Of a DNA stretch of 10,062 nt, positions 1-6,990 are shown piece by piece; within the stretch, counting starts at the first letter, position 1, and every line of letters begins with the position of its first letter. The notes below the pieces were generated by a model that worked only from the letters and a program-made list of their open reading frames with translations, searched no databases and was not told where the DNA came from. A program made the position numbers and the translations under genes. The DNA is taken from the NCBI GenBank assembly GCA_947253135.1, contig CAMXYS010000050.1, positions 1-10,062 of the forward strand, given 5' to 3'. The DNA is from an uncultured Clostridia bacterium. Lineage in GTDB: Bacteria; Bacillota; Clostridia; Saccharofermentanales; Fastidiosipilaceae.

Positions 1-46
1 ATTATCCAGGACGTCTCGTGGGCTCGGAGATGTGTATAAGAGACAG
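1..46 (+). other. Nextera transposase adapter (Read 2 side) left on the contig end
   Basis: Positions 13-46 match in full the 34-base Illumina Nextera Read 2 transposase adapter, ending in the 19-base mosaic end AGATGTGTATAAGAGACAG at 28-46. The 12 bases before it fit the tail of the i7 primer (ending AT) plus a 10-base index, but I cannot identify the index. Genomic sequence therefore starts at 47. A short reading frame starting in the adapter on the plus strand (MGSEMCIRDR...) and the minus-strand continuation of the flavoprotein frame (PVSYTHLRAHET...) are both adapter-derived peptides and should not be annotated. Confidence 0.97.
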
Positions 47-614
47 GTCCCAAACGCCTGCCCAAATCCAGACCCGAACCGTCGGAGCCCAGAGCCGGCG
101 CCGCCCTGCCGCCTGCAGCCAGCACGACATAGTTAGACTGATATGTTATCCCACCTGCAGTAATGACCTGCCACCGTCTCTCCGGACTTGCTTCAGCAGG
201 TTCTGTCTGCCTAAGCTCACTGACCTTAGCAGAACACTGCAAGGTCAGTCCGGGGCACTCCAAAACCGCCTCTTGTAAGCATCTTTGTACAGCACGGGCA
301 GTCAGACTATAAGGATAATAGCGACCATCTTCCAGTCGTTCACGCAAGCCCAGGCTACGCATAAAATTCACAATGGCAGCGGTGTTAAAGTTTTTTAATA
401 TAGCAGTAGGAAAAGTCTGATCAGAACTATGATAAAAAAAAGGCCTGATATCTACATTGCTGAAGTTGCACCGCCCATTCCCGGTTGCGGTGATCTTGCG
501 GCCGGTCTCCGATCCGGCTTCCAACAACAAGACGCTGATGTCAGCCGGTAAAGACAAGGCCGCTGTCAGCCCGGCCGGACCGGCTCCAATAATAATACAA
601 TCAAAAAAATTCAT
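47..614 (-). CDS. BaiN/HI0933-type NAD(P)/FAD-dependent oxidoreductase, N-terminal part (3' end cut by contig end)
   Basis: My own translation of the minus strand from the ATG at 614 gives about 189 residues with no stop. The N-terminus is MNFFDCIIIGAGPAGLTAAL, a GxGxxG dinucleotide-binding fold for FAD. It is followed by the family hallmark GRKITATGNGRCNFSN at about residues 38-53, which corresponds to G(K/R)K...SGxGRCNxTN of the HI0933/YhiN/BaiN flavoproteins. Later come AAGGRAAPALGSDGSG and GRRLG near the break, matching the second conserved GG..P..G..G.G segment. Family members usually have about 400-420 residues, so slightly more than half is missing. The frame stays open through the adapter to base 1, so an automatic call would append adapter-coded residues; real sequence stops at 47. 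It starts 27 nt after the CYTH gene and has only a weak Shine-Dalgarno (AAGAAA). The in vivo substrate of most members is unknown; BaiN itself was linked to bile-acid reduction, but similarity alone does not support that role here. Confidence 0.9.
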
Positions 615-641
615 ATTAAAGTTTTCTTGTGTCCAGGTAAA

Positions 642-1310
642 TCAAAGAGCTTTGCACTGCTGATACTTGCTGTAGAGCCCCGGTTTTAAGTCATACCGTC
701 GGCTGACCTCAGCCGCCAGCCGGTCCAAAACAGTCGCATCTCCTTGTTTCAATTCGAACTCCACCTCAGCAAAAGGGAGCTCCCTCCCTTGATTTTTAAA
801 GATGCCCCGGTCGATTGCCACCTCTATGGCTGTGGTCCCGGTTTGAATTAGATGTTGCTGCCTGACAAACAAAACTTCGCCATAGCTTTCTGTAGCCAAA
901 GGCAAGGCCGCTTGCAATTGTTGCGACACCCCGGCAGGCCAGTCCTCATAGAATTGGGCAAATAAATCGGTGGGGGGGCTGGTATAGAAATGTTTCAAGT
1001 TGACGTTAAACTCCAAGCTGCGATGTAAATGCTTGGGTTTTTGTAGCCGGTCATTTTCAGTTTTAAGGGACACATCGTCCGGTGGGGGCAGCTTGAAAGT
1101 CATAACTGTTTGATCGTCCTCCGAGCGCAGACGCAAGACTGCCCGGTGATGGTCTAAACTGCGGTCCGGTGTGTCAAAGTAAGCCGTGTGCATGCGTTTA
1201 GCCGGGCCCGCCAGACAGATGCCACAAAAGGACCAGGCTGCTGCCTTCGTATAAAAATCCTCAGTTTCTTTAGCATCTATCGGCAAAGAAAATTTATACT
1301 CAAGCTCCAT
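642..1310 (-). CDS. CYTH domain protein, probable inorganic triphosphatase (triphosphate tunnel metalloenzyme)
   Basis: The 222-residue product starts MELEYKF, which carries the ExExK signature (E2, E4, K6) that defines CYTH/triphosphate tunnel enzymes. The rest of the tunnel is recognisable: HTAYFDTP at 41-48, basic strand residues R56, R60 and R62, K73 in TFKLP, IEVAIDRG at 162-169, EVEFE at 182-186 and a terminal SKY at 214-216. These acidic and basic residues line a beta-barrel that binds metal and triphosphate. Bacterial relatives hydrolyse tripolyphosphate or thiamine triphosphate, and some are class IV adenylate cyclases; inorganic triphosphatase is the most likely activity. It is cytoplasmic, with no signal peptide or membrane segment, and lacks a C-terminal CHAD domain. 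The ATG has a good AAGGTG site 7 nt upstream, and that site overlaps the TGA of the preceding gene (gap 6 nt), so translation is probably coupled. Confidence 0.88.
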   Translation of the reverse strand: MELEYKFSLPIDAKETEDFYTKAAAWSFCGICLAGPAKRMHTAYFDTPDRSLDHHRAVLRLRSEDDQTVMTFKLPPPDDVSLKTENDRLQKPKHLHRSLEFNVNLKHFYTSPPTDLFAQFYEDWPAGVSQQLQAALPLATESYGEVLFVRQQHLIQTGTTAIEVAIDRGIFKNQGRELPFAEVEFELKQGDATVLDRLAAEVSRRYDLKPGLYSKYQQCKAL

Positions 1311-1316
1311 TTTATT

Positions 1317-2501
1317 TCACCTTTCCGGCCGTAGCACATAGTCAGTGGTCACAACTAAAATCGCCCCGGCTGCACTGACACCTTGGTCCACAGCTGGAGC
1401 GGACAACTCAAGTTGATGCGGATGGCTCAAATCGCCCGCTGCCACCCTGACAACCGCTCGGTCCAGCAAAACTGTCAAGTATTTGCCACTCACCTTCGGG
1501 GGGCCCACTTCCGTTCCTAACGTTATAAATTGCTCCTGTTCAGCCGGGTCGCCGGTCAAACAGTACAAGTTCAGTTCCGTCCCGGCTGTAGCTGCGACCA
1601 CTGCCACTCCGCGCCCATAGGCTGTCATAGAAGTGACTCGGTCGAATTCGTAGAGCGAGCGCAGCTGGGTGGTTTTGTCATCGTAGAGGTAGACCCTTTT
1701 ACCGTCACACAGCCACAAAGAGCCATCCTCTGCTGTTGTTAACAGCAACAAGGGCCGCCTTAGGTCTGGCTGCAAATTGAGCAATTCCTCTCCCAAATTG
1801 GACTCGCTTAAGGAAAGGCGCTTGATAATGGGACGAATAAAGGTCCCGTCCGCATTCAGCAAGGAGATATTAATATGCTTGTCGCCGGGCCCAAAAGTAA
1901 CGTTGATAGGATAACCGGAATTAAGGCTGCGGCGAGAAGTCCACCGGAACAATCTTTGTCCGGAAGCATCTAAGACCAACAAGCTGCCGCGGCTGTCAGG
2001 CGTATTTTGCAATAAGGCCAGGCAGCCCTTATGCCCAAAAACAGCAGCTTGCAAGGGCCATTCCGTCCGCCCTTCAAAAATGATTCCCCCTCGTCCCAGC
2101 AAACAGTAGTAAAGGCCTTCACGATCGTAAACTAAGGCCTTATCGCCACAAGGGAGCACCACCGGATCTTTAAGATCAGTCACCACCCTATATTCAACTC
2201 CCCCGGAGACATTGAGCACCTCCAGTTGGTTGTTGCCCAGCTTAATCAAGCGTTCCGCGCCAATTGTTCTAAGGTTTTCCGCCTCACCGGGTTTTAGCGC
2301 AAAGCCCAGTTGGTGGGTCGAGTCAAAAAAACGAGAGTTGTCCACTTGTCGAGCAGCTTCGCCCGGAATTGCCAAAAGCAACATCACAACCGCTAAGACT
2401 AAGGCAATTAGGGAACTGTTTATCAAGGCTCTAAAGAGCATTGTTGCCTGGTCCGACTTGGCCAGTTTGTTTTTTTTTAATGTCTGCTGAGTCCCGGTCA
2501 T
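1317..2501 (-). CDS. Membrane-anchored beta-propeller-like protein, DUF5711-like
   Basis: I choose the ATG at 2501 (394 residues, MTGTQQTLKK...) because GAGGG lies 5-6 nt upstream. A GTG at 2540, overlapping the previous stop as GTGA, gives 407 residues but has no Shine-Dalgarno. The N-terminus is short and basic, followed by one hydrophobic segment at about residues 22-46 (LINSSLIALVLAVVMLLLAI), then about 345 residues predicted to lie outside the membrane. This part is made of short strand-like blocks such as KALVYDREGLYYCLLGRGG, GSLLVLDASGQRLFRW, GSLWLCDGKRVYLYDD and LNLYCLTGD, typical of propeller blades. The segment SGYPINVTFGPGDKHINISLL resembles the YP...SPDGK...VS core of DUF5711 proteins of Clostridia. 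No catalytic motif is visible. It follows the DUF4340 gene directly, so the two may act together at the cell surface. Function is unknown. The family assignment is from memory of the pattern and is moderate. Confidence 0.7.
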   Translation of the reverse strand: MTGTQQTLKKNKLAKSDQATMLFRALINSSLIALVLAVVMLLLAIPGEAARQVDNSRFFDSTHQLGFALKPGEAENLRTIGAERLIKLGNNQLEVLNVSGGVEYRVVTDLKDPVVLPCGDKALVYDREGLYYCLLGRGGIIFEGRTEWPLQAAVFGHKGCLALLQNTPDSRGSLLVLDASGQRLFRWTSRRSLNSGYPINVTFGPGDKHINISLLNADGTFIRPIIKRLSLSESNLGEELLNLQPDLRRPLLLLTTAEDGSLWLCDGKRVYLYDDKTTQLRSLYEFDRVTSMTAYGRGVAVVAATAGTELNLYCLTGDPAEQEQFITLGTEVGPPKVSGKYLTVLLDRAVVRVAAGDLSHPHQLELSAPAVDQGVSAAGAILVVTTDYVLRPER

Positions 2502-2536
2502 ACGTCCCTCACGCCATCTGTGGCAGCTCTCCTTGC

Positions 2537-4099
2537 TCACTCGTCTGCAACTTGATCAGCCTCTTCCGCCAATAATTCAAGTGCTAAAAGGATACCACAA
2601 TTATCTCGATCACTTCTGTTCAAAACAGCCCGGTCACAAAGCAAACCCGTATAGTTGTCCTCTGTAAAAAGATAAAGCGGCCCGGTCGCATCTCCCCTCA
2701 ATTCTACCTCTATCTCCTGCTCTGTTCCCACCAGATGAATATAACATTGCGTTTCCGGCAAAACCTCCGGCAAAGTCGGTTCCACTTCACTGACAGAAAT
2801 TCGTGCCAAGGAGCGGTAAAAACGACGGAAAATTATTTCATCATTGGCTGTTAACCAAGTTGCCGGTTCACCATTATATAACCAGACTCCATCTGCTTTT
2901 AAGTCCGGACTCTCACCGGCCGATAAGGCTGAAACATTCTCTCCTACATCTGCTGACCGGGCGATGGTCAAGGTTTGACCGGGAATAACGACTTCCAACT
3001 GAGACAAGGTGGAAAAGGGGACCCTGATCGGATACCGGTCCAGTAGGTCTAACAAATCACTTTGGGTCATTTGGATGCTGCCGGCTCCACAAGAAAAAAT
3101 TGCGTTTTGATAAGACGAGTAACCAAATAGGCGGCCGTTTTCCGCCTCGCCGAGATAAATTTCATCCTGATAATCTTCACCGTTTTCCGTACCGTCTAAG
3201 CGAAAATAAAAAGCAGGTTCCGCCAGACCGTAATGTTCCAAGTTGTCTTTCCCCAAAGCAATATAGCGGGCTGCTTCAAGGTCCAAAAACTCCCGAATTA
3301 AGGCGTTTAAATTGTAAGAATTGGCCCGCATGAAAACCGGTGATTGGAATTCCCAGGCCGGATTTTGATCAGCCAATAAAGGCTGGTCCACTCTGATTGC
3401 CAAGGCCTCTAGAGCGTCGGCAGAGCGTTTAAAGCTGATCGCTTTCACCGTGTCCAAATCTCTTGAAAGCAAGTGCGGATTTAAATATGCCAAGGCATCC
3501 GTTTCTAAAATACCAGTCAGGTCTTTAACCAGCCAAATCTGTTCTTCTCCTTCATAGCAGGCAAAGAGGTCCCGGGTTTTATTGGGGACCTTCAAAAAAT
3601 TTAAACGCTTAGCCGAACCGTCAACATTGCGGTAAGTTAAAATAAAATCGGCTTGGTCAAACCTCTCTAAAGGCGGTGGCCCTGCCACTGCTTTAGCCAT
3701 CCCAGCTTCACCGGTTTGAGTTGAAGACAGAGGTTGACCTCTTAAATTCGTCAACAGGAAAAGATTCTCTTCTAAAAGCGACTTGTTTTGATAGCGAATT
3801 TTCGGTTCCCGCAGCTGCCACCTGCGGCGACTGTCCGGTTGAAAAACCAGCCTTCCACCGGCATTTTCGACACTTAACTCCGTCAGGGTTTGCTGTTCAT
3901 AGGGGCTAATAATTTCAAGGGGGTTGATCGCCTCTTCCGCCTCTGTTGTCTTCTGCTCCACCTCTAAAACAATATCATCATGGCGAGAAAAAAGAGCCCA
4001 AGTTAGAAAAATAGCGGTCACGGCCACACTGATAATCAGGACAGCCGTCACTAGACCCGCTGTCAATTTCAGTTCACCTTTCCCCTTTTTTACTTTCAT
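2537..4099 (-). CDS. DUF4340 domain protein, single-pass membrane anchor with large extracytoplasmic part
   Basis: The 520-residue product starts with a lysine-rich tail (MKVKKGKGELK) and one membrane helix at about residues 14-37, so the bulk lies outside the membrane. There appear to be two DUF4340-type units. The first is at about 66-210 (ISPYEQQTLTELSVENAGGR, RRWQLREPKIRY). The second, at about 218-360, has the typical W-x-F-x-x-P block (WEFQSPVFMRANSYN), HYGLAEP at 289-295 and the IYLGEAENGRLFGY strand pair at 314-327. DUF4340 proteins are often encoded beside GldG-like and ABC-2 transporter genes and are treated as accessory parts of such exporters; no transporter gene is present in this window. 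The ATG at 4099 has only a distant GTGAGG. It probably heads the run with the DUF5711-like, CYTH and BaiN genes, which are separated by 6-35 nt with the starts chosen here. Exact role unknown. Confidence 0.82.
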   Translation of the reverse strand: MKVKKGKGELKLTAGLVTAVLIISVAVTAIFLTWALFSRHDDIVLEVEQKTTEAEEAINPLEIISPYEQQTLTELSVENAGGRLVFQPDSRRRWQLREPKIRYQNKSLLEENLFLLTNLRGQPLSSTQTGEAGMAKAVAGPPPLERFDQADFILTYRNVDGSAKRLNFLKVPNKTRDLFACYEGEEQIWLVKDLTGILETDALAYLNPHLLSRDLDTVKAISFKRSADALEALAIRVDQPLLADQNPAWEFQSPVFMRANSYNLNALIREFLDLEAARYIALGKDNLEHYGLAEPAFYFRLDGTENGEDYQDEIYLGEAENGRLFGYSSYQNAIFSCGAGSIQMTQSDLLDLLDRYPIRVPFSTLSQLEVVIPGQTLTIARSADVGENVSALSAGESPDLKADGVWLYNGEPATWLTANDEIIFRRFYRSLARISVSEVEPTLPEVLPETQCYIHLVGTEQEIEVELRGDATGPLYLFTEDNYTGLLCDRAVLNRSDRDNCGILLALELLAEEADQVADE

Positions 4100-4161
4100 A
4101 AATAATCGGCTGCCTCACTAATTTTTAAAAGACGCTCTAATTGCTGTGATACTGTCAAGTT

Positions 4162-4188
4162 CTAAAGCCGGTTATGACATCTAACCGG
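4162..4188 (-). terminator. Weak hairpin after the ADP-ribosylglycohydrolase family gene
   Basis: A perfect 7-bp inverted repeat, CCGGTTA at 4168-4174 and TAACCGG at 4182-4188, encloses a 7-base loop. It lies 27 nt past the stop codon of the upstream gene. On the minus strand it is followed by CTTTAG, so the U-tract is poor. It may be a partial terminator or an mRNA 3'-end stabiliser before the DUF4340 gene. Confidence 0.4.
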
Positions 4189-4215
4189 GTCGTCATTACC
4201 GCCGGATAAGATCGA

Positions 4216-5178
4216 CTAAACAGGCATGGCCAAGTGGTCGAATTGGTCGGCTGTATTTTGAATCATTTTCAGATTGCGGCAAGCAGCCAACCAGGCCTCC
4301 GGAATCGTCTCTGCGCCATACCAGATGCCGGCCAAACCGCCGGCTAAAGAGGCCGTACTATTTGTGGCATAGCCCAGCCGGACCGCCTTGAGAATACAAT
4401 CCATATATGTTTCCGTGGTCAAAAAAGACCAGAGGGCTGCTTCTAAACTGTCGACAACATAGGCCGTGCTGTGAATAGTCGTGACCGGTTCTCGCTTGAT
4501 CTGAGTCAGGCGGTTAAAATATCCGGCGTGCAACAGCAGGCCGGCCTCCGGTTCCTCCCTAAGTTTTTTAAGCAGGTCAGCGACAGCTTGTTTAGCCGTC
4601 ACGAGTGGGTCTCGGGATCGCGGTGCGGCCAGCTTTTCTTTCAGCAGGGAACGGGCAAAGGTTACATATAGTAAACAGGACAACTGACTGAGAAGGCGCC
4701 CGTGTGTTAGGGCAGCAACTCGGCAAACAACTTCATCACCGGCTTTAACATAGGCCAATGGCAAGATCCTGATTAAAGCCCCATTGCCGTTGTCGCGGAG
4801 CCCGGAAGAGCCGCAGGACAGGGCCGGCAGCCCGTCCCTATACCTGCCTATAGCCTCGGCAATTGTGCTGCCGCCCGGCAAGGGATCGGCGTCCGGAGTA
4901 AAGGCCCCGTCCAAAATCCAGGCCGCAAAACTGTCCATTAAATCGCCATAATTAATCTTTCCCTCACAGCGAGTCAAAGAAGACACTGTCGCCAATAATA
5001 GGCTCCCCGGCGCCCCCCAAGTACCGGGATCCTTATCATAGCTGCCATGGCCCTCAGCCGGCAAATCAGAGAGGTCTGCCAAGCTTTCTCTACTCTTTCC
5101 ACAAAAGGGCAAGCCGATATAATCACCGACAATCGCCCCAAGTAAACCATCGTAAATCGAGCACTGGGAAGGTTTCAT
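4216..5178 (-). CDS. ADP-ribosylglycohydrolase (ARH/DraG) family protein lacking the metal-binding and catalytic residues; probable pseudoenzyme
   Basis: I start at the ATG at 5178 (320 residues), which has AGGAGAGG just upstream. An in-frame start at 5295 would place the groEL terminator inside the gene. The fold is clear: GLLGAIVGDYIGLP at 11-24, GSSGLRDNGNGALIRILPLA at 123-142 (the GNGALMR core), LTHG at 157-160, VVDSLEAALWSFL at 241-253, and GGLAGIWYGAETIPEAW at 280-296. Active members cleave ADP-ribose from proteins or small molecules using two Mg ions bound by a T-D-D motif and a D-x-D-T motif. Here the first reads W54-G-A-P-G instead of WTDDT, and the second reads GYATNST (269-275) instead of GGDTDT. 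C26 replaces the Glu that follows the GDxxGxP loop (Glu41 in human ARH3). Both strands of codons were checked and the frame is clean. I infer loss of hydrolase activity; ADP-ribose binding or a structural role may remain. Confidence 0.88.
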   Translation of the reverse strand: MKPSQCSIYDGLLGAIVGDYIGLPFCGKSRESLADLSDLPAEGHGSYDKDPGTWGAPGSLLLATVSSLTRCEGKINYGDLMDSFAAWILDGAFTPDADPLPGGSTIAEAIGRYRDGLPALSCGSSGLRDNGNGALIRILPLAYVKAGDEVVCRVAALTHGRLLSQLSCLLYVTFARSLLKEKLAAPRSRDPLVTAKQAVADLLKKLREEPEAGLLLHAGYFNRLTQIKREPVTTIHSTAYVVDSLEAALWSFLTTETYMDCILKAVRLGYATNSTASLAGGLAGIWYGAETIPEAWLAACRNLKMIQNTADQFDHLAMPV

Positions 5179-5224
5179 AAAGCCTCTCCTAAACTCCTCT
5201 TCTACCCTTATTGTTATTAGTGCA

Positions 5225-5230
5225 ATTATA
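5225..5230 (-). promoter_or_regulatory. Candidate -10 box for the ADP-ribosylglycohydrolase family gene
   Basis: The minus strand reads a perfect TATAAT, between the groEL terminator and the start at 5178, giving a leader of about 40 nt. No good TTGACA lies at the right distance: the -35 region is A/T-rich and overlaps the terminator U-tract. The gene therefore probably has its own transcript, but promoter strength is uncertain. Confidence 0.5.
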
Positions 5231-5253
5231 CACAAAACAGAATTATTTTTTAT

Positions 5254-5286
5254 AAAAAAGAGATGGCCGGCATAGCCAACCATCTC
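5254..5286 (-). terminator. Intrinsic terminator of groESL
   Basis: On the minus strand the arms GAGATGG (5286-5280) and CCATCTC (5266-5260) pair perfectly. The stem continues through two G-U pairs and GGC/GCC to a three-base loop, about 12 pairs in all, and is followed directly by six T (5259-5254). It lies 35 nt past the groEL stop. This is a textbook rho-independent terminator. Confidence 0.92.
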
Positions 5287-5321
5287 CCCTGACAAAACTA
5301 ATTTGTTTTTACCTGCACTTA

Positions 5322-6938
5322 TTAATACATGCCCGGCCCAGGCTGAGCAGCAGCCGGATGTTCTTCCGGAATATCTGCTACCACAGACTCCGTAGTCAAC
5401 AGGACGGAGCTCACCGAAGCTGCATTTTGCAAGGCGCTACGGGTTACCTTAGCCGGGTCGACAATACCGGCCTTAACCATGTCCTCATAGCTTTCAGTCA
5501 TAACATTATAACCGACACCCGCCTCTTTGCTCTTTACACCTTCACAGATCACAGAACCGTCCAAGCCTGCATTTTCAGCAATGCGGCGAACCGGCTCTTC
5601 TAAAGCCTTTGCTACCAGGGCAATACCGGTTCTGGTGTCACCGGTGTACTCGTCCAGCAGCGGCAAAATAGAAGCCAAGGCATCAATGTAAGTCGTTCCG
5701 CCACCGGCGACCATACCCTCTTCCACGCCGGCACGAGTAGCAGCCAGAGCATCTTCAATGCGCAGCTTCTTTTCTTTCATTTCAACTTCGGTCGTCGCGC
5801 CGACTCTAATAACCGCAACACCGCCGGCCAGTTTAGCCAAACGCTCTTGCAATTTTTCACGGTCAAAGTCCGAGCTGGTATTTTCAATTTGCGCCCGAAT
5901 CATTGCAACCCGCTCATCAATTGCAGCAGAGTCGCCACTGCCGTCAACGATAATGGTGTCGTCCTTGGTCACCTTGACCTTCTTGGCCTTGCCCAGCTGT
6001 TCCATGGTAGTATCTTTGAGCTCCAGGCCCAACTCTTCGCTGATCACTGTGCCACCGGTTAAAATGGCGATATCTTGCAGTTGGTCTTTTCTTCTGTCAC
6101 CGAAACCGGGTGCCTTGACGGCAATACAGGTAAAGGTGCCACGCAACTTGTTCAAAACGATGGTTGACAGCGCTTCGCCTTCCATGTCTTCGCAAATGAT
6201 CAGCAGCTTTTTACCGGACTGAACCACCTGCTCCAACAAGGGCAAAATTTCCTGAATGTTGCTGATCTTTTTGTCTGTAATGAGGATCAGCGGTTCGTCC
6301 AGGTTTGCTTCCATTTTTTCGGTGTCGGTTGCCATGTAAGCGGAGATATAGCCGCGGTCAAACTGCATACCTTCAACGACATCCAGCTCTGTTTCCATGG
6401 TGTTTGATTCTTCAACTGTAATAACGCCGTCCACTGAAACTTTTTCCAAAGCCTCAGCCACCTGCACACCAACTTCCGCGTCGTTGGCTGAAACAGAAGC
6501 AACCCGCTCGATATCCTGCCTGGTTTTAACCGGGACGGAAATAGAAGCGATTTTCTCAACAGCCTTGTTGACTGCCAGATCAATCCCCTTCTTTAAAATC
6601 ATGGGGTTTGCCCCGGCTGCGATATTTTTTAAGCCCTCTCGCACCATAGCTTGGGCTAAAACAGTAGCTGTTGTGGTACCGTCACCGGCTACATCATTAG
6701 TCTTAGTGGCAACCTCTTTCAGTACCTGTGCGCCCATGTTTTCAAAACGGTCTTCCAGCTCAATTTCTTTGGCAATCGTCACACCGTCATTGGTGATCAG
6801 CGGTGCACCGTAGGACCGGTCCAAAACAACATTTCTGCCCTTAGGACCTAAGGTAATTTTGACGGTATCTGCCAATTTGTTAACACCGGCCTCCAGTGCC
6901 TGGCGTGCTTCAATTCCATGCTTCAAATCTTTTGCCAT
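5322..6938 (-). CDS. groEL: Chaperonin GroEL (Hsp60, 60 kDa subunit)
   Basis: The 538-residue product matches GroEL from end to end. It forms the double-ring ATP-driven folding chamber in the cytoplasm, with GroES as lid. Visible landmarks are LGPKGRNVVLD at 30-40, D51 in NDGVTIAKE, the nucleotide motif GDGTTT at 85-90, the apical domain with KAPGFGDRRK, and IEDALAATRAGVEEGMVAGGG, which contains the Asp needed for ATP hydrolysis. No key residue is missing and the length is normal. The tail ends EEHPAAAQPGPGMY, without the GGM repeats seen in Escherichia coli and many others. The ATG at 6938 has AGAGGAG upstream. It lies 52 nt behind groES and shares its promoter and CIRCE control; an intrinsic terminator follows. 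Confidence 0.99.
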   Translation of the reverse strand: MAKDLKHGIEARQALEAGVNKLADTVKITLGPKGRNVVLDRSYGAPLITNDGVTIAKEIELEDRFENMGAQVLKEVATKTNDVAGDGTTTATVLAQAMVREGLKNIAAGANPMILKKGIDLAVNKAVEKIASISVPVKTRQDIERVASVSANDAEVGVQVAEALEKVSVDGVITVEESNTMETELDVVEGMQFDRGYISAYMATDTEKMEANLDEPLILITDKKISNIQEILPLLEQVVQSGKKLLIICEDMEGEALSTIVLNKLRGTFTCIAVKAPGFGDRRKDQLQDIAILTGGTVISEELGLELKDTTMEQLGKAKKVKVTKDDTIIVDGSGDSAAIDERVAMIRAQIENTSSDFDREKLQERLAKLAGGVAVIRVGATTEVEMKEKKLRIEDALAATRAGVEEGMVAGGGTTYIDALASILPLLDEYTGDTRTGIALVAKALEEPVRRIAENAGLDGSVICEGVKSKEAGVGYNVMTESYEDMVKAGIVDPAKVTRSALQNAASVSSVLLTTESVVADIPEEHPAAAQPGPGMY

Positions 6939-6990
6939 TATCTGTCTCCTCTATCGAAACGTCTATTTGAACAGTCAATGTTCTATTGTT

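Noticed and set aside
18..278. 86-residue plus-strand reading frame beginning MGSEMCIRDR
   Set aside because: Its start lies in the Nextera adapter and the rest is antisense to the flavoprotein gene.
969..975. Run of seven G in the CYTH gene
   Set aside because: It encodes Pro-Pro in an intact frame whose C-terminal motifs are all present, so there is no sign of a frameshift or phase-variable tract.
4153..4158. Perfect TTGACA on the minus strand before the DUF4340 gene
   Set aside because: No acceptable -10 box lies 16-18 bases downstream, so I do not call a promoter, although the gene probably needs one in this gap.
5758..6222. Plus-strand open frames inside groEL (also 6397-6813)
   Set aside because: They are antisense shadows of a highly conserved gene, with low-complexity Ser/Thr-rich translations and no ribosome binding site or family match.
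6969..6983. Five-pair hairpin (GAACA/TGTTC) between groES and groEL
   Set aside because: The stem is short and A/T-containing with no U-tract. It could be an mRNA processing site but is also expected by chance.
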